Source of the DNA: Sinohyriopsis cumingii
Taxonomy: Eukaryota; Mollusca; Bivalvia; Unionida; Unionidae
Direction of reading: 5' to 3'
Assembly: GCA_028554795.2 (NCBI GenBank)
Contig: JAPYKE020000522.1
Location: 1 to 64,000, forward strand
DNA: 64,000 nt
The notes under the pieces were generated by a model that worked only from the letters and a program-made list of their open reading frames with translations, was not told where the DNA came from and ran no database searches. The position numbers were made by a program, and so were the translations under genes. Positions 61,401 to 64,000 of this stretch are shown piece after piece; position 1 is the first letter of the stretch, and each line of letters opens with the position of its first letter.

Positions 61401-64000
61401 ATCTAATCCTAAATGAAGAACTGTATATGAATAGAACTGTCCCGATTATGAAACATCTATATATCTAATAGAGTTTCGATGATGAACCGTGGTTCACATT
61501 CCAGTGATGCGGGCGTGGATTTAGAAAGTGAGTTTGTACGTGTGCGTTTGGGGTGCAATACATATTGATGGTGAAAATGTTCTAAGTTGCTATGAGGAAT
61601 GACAGATAAATGGGGAACCGTTTTCCAAAACCCAATTTATCACTATAAATTCATCATAAACGTTTTATAACACCTAATTACAAACTTGTTACAGAGTTTA
61701 GAATGCACCTACTAGCAGGCACTTGCAACATTGAGTTCTACTGCTGGACAAGAAGATCTTACACTTGCAGTTACGTCCACTTTACCGAGAATTCATTACG
61801 AAGATTAGTAACCGCATTGTTTGACGTCTAATTAGTGAAAAGAAGAATTCTCCTTGGAATGAGCATTTGTTGGCAACTTTATCAAATTAAAATTTCTCCA
61901 TCAAATCTAGAACGCTCACCTTATTCGAGATTATAAAATTGACAATTTATAATAATATCAATACTGGAACTTTTCTTTACATTTTAGAGAAAAGAGTCAT
62001 TATAGCTTCCTTTGATTGAAATAAGTTTAATGCCATTACACGTCACTTTGATTATCAAATATTCCATATCATTTTCACCAGTAATGTCTGTGCTGTTTGA
62101 AACTATGTTTCATTTTATCGATTATTGGAGACACGTGTCCAGGTCCCAAGATGGCAAGAAAGCACAACAATGTTGTTATTCGACCATTTGGAAAGCCCTA
62201 TGTACGAATCTTCAAGTGCAAAATAGTTCATATGTATAAGAATCTATTAGACACCAAGTATGTGAAAATAGGAAAATCGTCTATGTAATGACGATCGTTT
62301 CAAATCAAGGCCTGATTGAACATCTTGGATGATTGGAGTACTCTGCGAATTATTCAGTATAACGTATGATGTTGTCTGAGTACATAGGACAGATAAATGA
62401 TGCAATAAATATTATACCAATACTTATTGAAACAAAATCTATATGCTTACAAAATGGGTGGTTGACCAGAGGAATAGAGCATTCAGTTTCAACTGGCAAC
62501 GCAACGGTCGCTAAAGGCATTACAGACTAAATGATATTGCTGCAGGAGTTTTAATTAGTTTTAAGTTCATATGATAACGACACATTTGCATATGATAGCA
62601 AAGTATAAATGGTTAAGGTATAATGACTTCTAACGGTATGAATCATCTTAAGACATTGTTCATAGCAGCATTAGCAAAAGAAGAAAACATGATAGCGTCC
62701 TAACTAAAACGTTAATTTCCGGTCTTATCGACATAAAGCTGCATACTTAACATTCGAAATCTTACAATCCTTACAAAGTTGATGCGAAATCTTAAATGTG
62801 ATGTAAACGAAAGGCAGGAAATAGTGATTCTTCAAGGACTAATCAAAACGTTACGAGGTATTACAGCCAGGAGCCATAACCCATCTTAATAATGAATTGT
62901 AAAGCAAACTTGTTTGAGGTCTTACCAATATACAGCTGTAATCAGACTTTGGCTTAAATCGAGAAACACGCGGAAGCCAGATTCTTGTCGGATGAAAACC
63001 GGACGGAAACCAACAAAGGACAATGTGATTAGTTCCTCCGACAACGTCGAGCGTGATGACGCTAACATAAAAAAAACCATTAAAACTATTGATGTTCGTA
63101 ATATACATCCTCTTTACATTTTAATCTTTATGTTAGGAAGTGTAGTAGAAGTAGTAGTAGTAGAAGAAAATAAGTATAATAAGATGTAGAAGAAGAGAAG
63201 GAAGAAGAATTCACGTGCGTTATAATGCGAACCTTTTACATAGCATGGATATTCTAATAATTTGCAAGTACAAGGGCTTTTCATAATGGCAATAATCATG
63301 ATTTCGATTTTGTCCGAATGCACGATACAAAAATTAGGTTAGCTTACTATTTTACTTACCTGTGCTACTTACCTGTATTAATGAATTCATCTTGCAGATG
63401 ATTGGGCAGGCTACTTAACACTTGAGATACAGGTGATGTTGAACGTTGTTTTGTAATATTCCCTTTCAAAAACGTCATGGGATCCATGGCTTAAATATCC
63501 AAGTCGGAATGACCTGAGATTTAATTTCTTGCCGCATCATTTTTTAGTTGCTTCCACAAAACTATTGAGAATAGTATAGGTCATTGCATTTTGCCAATAT
63601 TCTTTATGATTTATCTTACTGTGTGATGTTCGCAATAATAAGTTAACGAAATTTTATCTTTTCAAAACTAGTAATTTAGCTTTTTTGTTGGGATAAAGAT
63701 GTTGATATAATTGAGAATGAACGATTAATCTAATTGCAACGTCAGTGAATATGTAGTTTCAGGAAAGATGATTGCAAGATTTGAAGACTTAGGATGCAAA
63801 TTTAACAGCTTCAGGACAAATATATTAGCACCAGCTGCAATTGTCTAATGTACTTTGTCCTGTTATTATGTATGGAATTTACTGGTATATAACAGTACAA
63901 TCCAAACAAATTGAATCAAAACAACGTTTTTCCAACCAAAAGCAGCACATACTCATAGTAGGTTATTTCCATTGACAGTATTTATTTAGATGATAATATC
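58430..64000. other. A+T-rich segment, no recognised gene (unit 5, cut by window end)
   Basis: Counterpart of the first 5.6 kb of 16189-23803, with nothing further recognised. Confidence 0.6.
62926..63487 (-). CDS. Candidate two-exon host gene fragment (unit 5)
   Basis: Exons at 63487-63373 and 63061-62926, as in 20685-21246. Confidence 0.28.

Larger units (their letters stand above)
56329..64000 (+). repeat. Tandem repeat unit 5 (partial; runs off the window)
   Basis: Fifth copy, 7672 bp inside the window, cut by the window edge. It carries the same features as the first 7.7 kb of unit 2, so the array continues beyond the window. Confidence 0.96.

Noticed and set aside
1-64000. Bacterial or phage origin, CRISPR array, rRNA or histone repeat
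   Set aside because: No operon structure, no short spaced direct repeats, and no rRNA or histone sequence in the unit. SINEs and splice-like signals point to an animal genome.

Overview
The window is a tandem array. Four full copies and one partial copy of a unit of about 14.08 kb lie head to tail in the same orientation (units phased here at 1, 14088, 28171, 42255 and 56329). Nothing lies outside the array. The DNA looks like a metazoan nuclear genome: long A+T-rich stretches without genes, splice-like signals, tRNA-derived SINEs and old DNA transposons. No bacterial or phage gene organisation is seen. The SINE family (tRNA head plus a conserved central part containing GTCAGGATAATGTAACTGGG, or close variants) resembles SINEs I associate with molluscs, so a mollusc is my best guess; this is inference, not proof.

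Each unit has two halves. One half (about 10.3-16.2 kb in unit 1/2 coordinates) is a decayed Polinton/Maverick-type element. Its recognisable genes run on the minus strand in the order zinc-ribbon protein, phospholipase-A2-like protein, chromodomain integrase, then protein-primed family B DNA polymerase. The polymerase and integrase are broken by frameshifts and stops, and key catalytic residues are lost. Two SINEs sit in this half, both on the minus strand. SINE-B splits the integrase and is flanked by a perfect 7-bp target duplication. SINE-A lies just beyond the polymerase 3' end with a perfect 8-bp target duplication. A short plus-strand fragment near 16.0 kb may be another, inverted piece of such a polymerase.

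The other half (about 16.2-24.4 kb in unit 2) is A+T-rich. Near its right end is a piggyBac-like transposase relic in three frames. In the middle are two phase-compatible, splice-flanked minus-strand open segments that could be exons of a host gene. The rest has no gene I recognise.

The lesions and SINE insertions that I compared recur in every unit, so amplification followed decay: the transposon is cargo, not the driver. Units differ by scattered substitutions, a few small indels and homopolymer lengths. Some shared variants conflict with any single tree of units, which points to unequal exchange or gene conversion. The first about 6.8 kb of unit 1 differs from all other copies by many single-base indels, which looks like sequence error at a low-quality edge rather than biology. 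I see no functional protein-coding gene with confidence, and no rRNA, stand-alone tRNA, CRISPR or bacterial operon.
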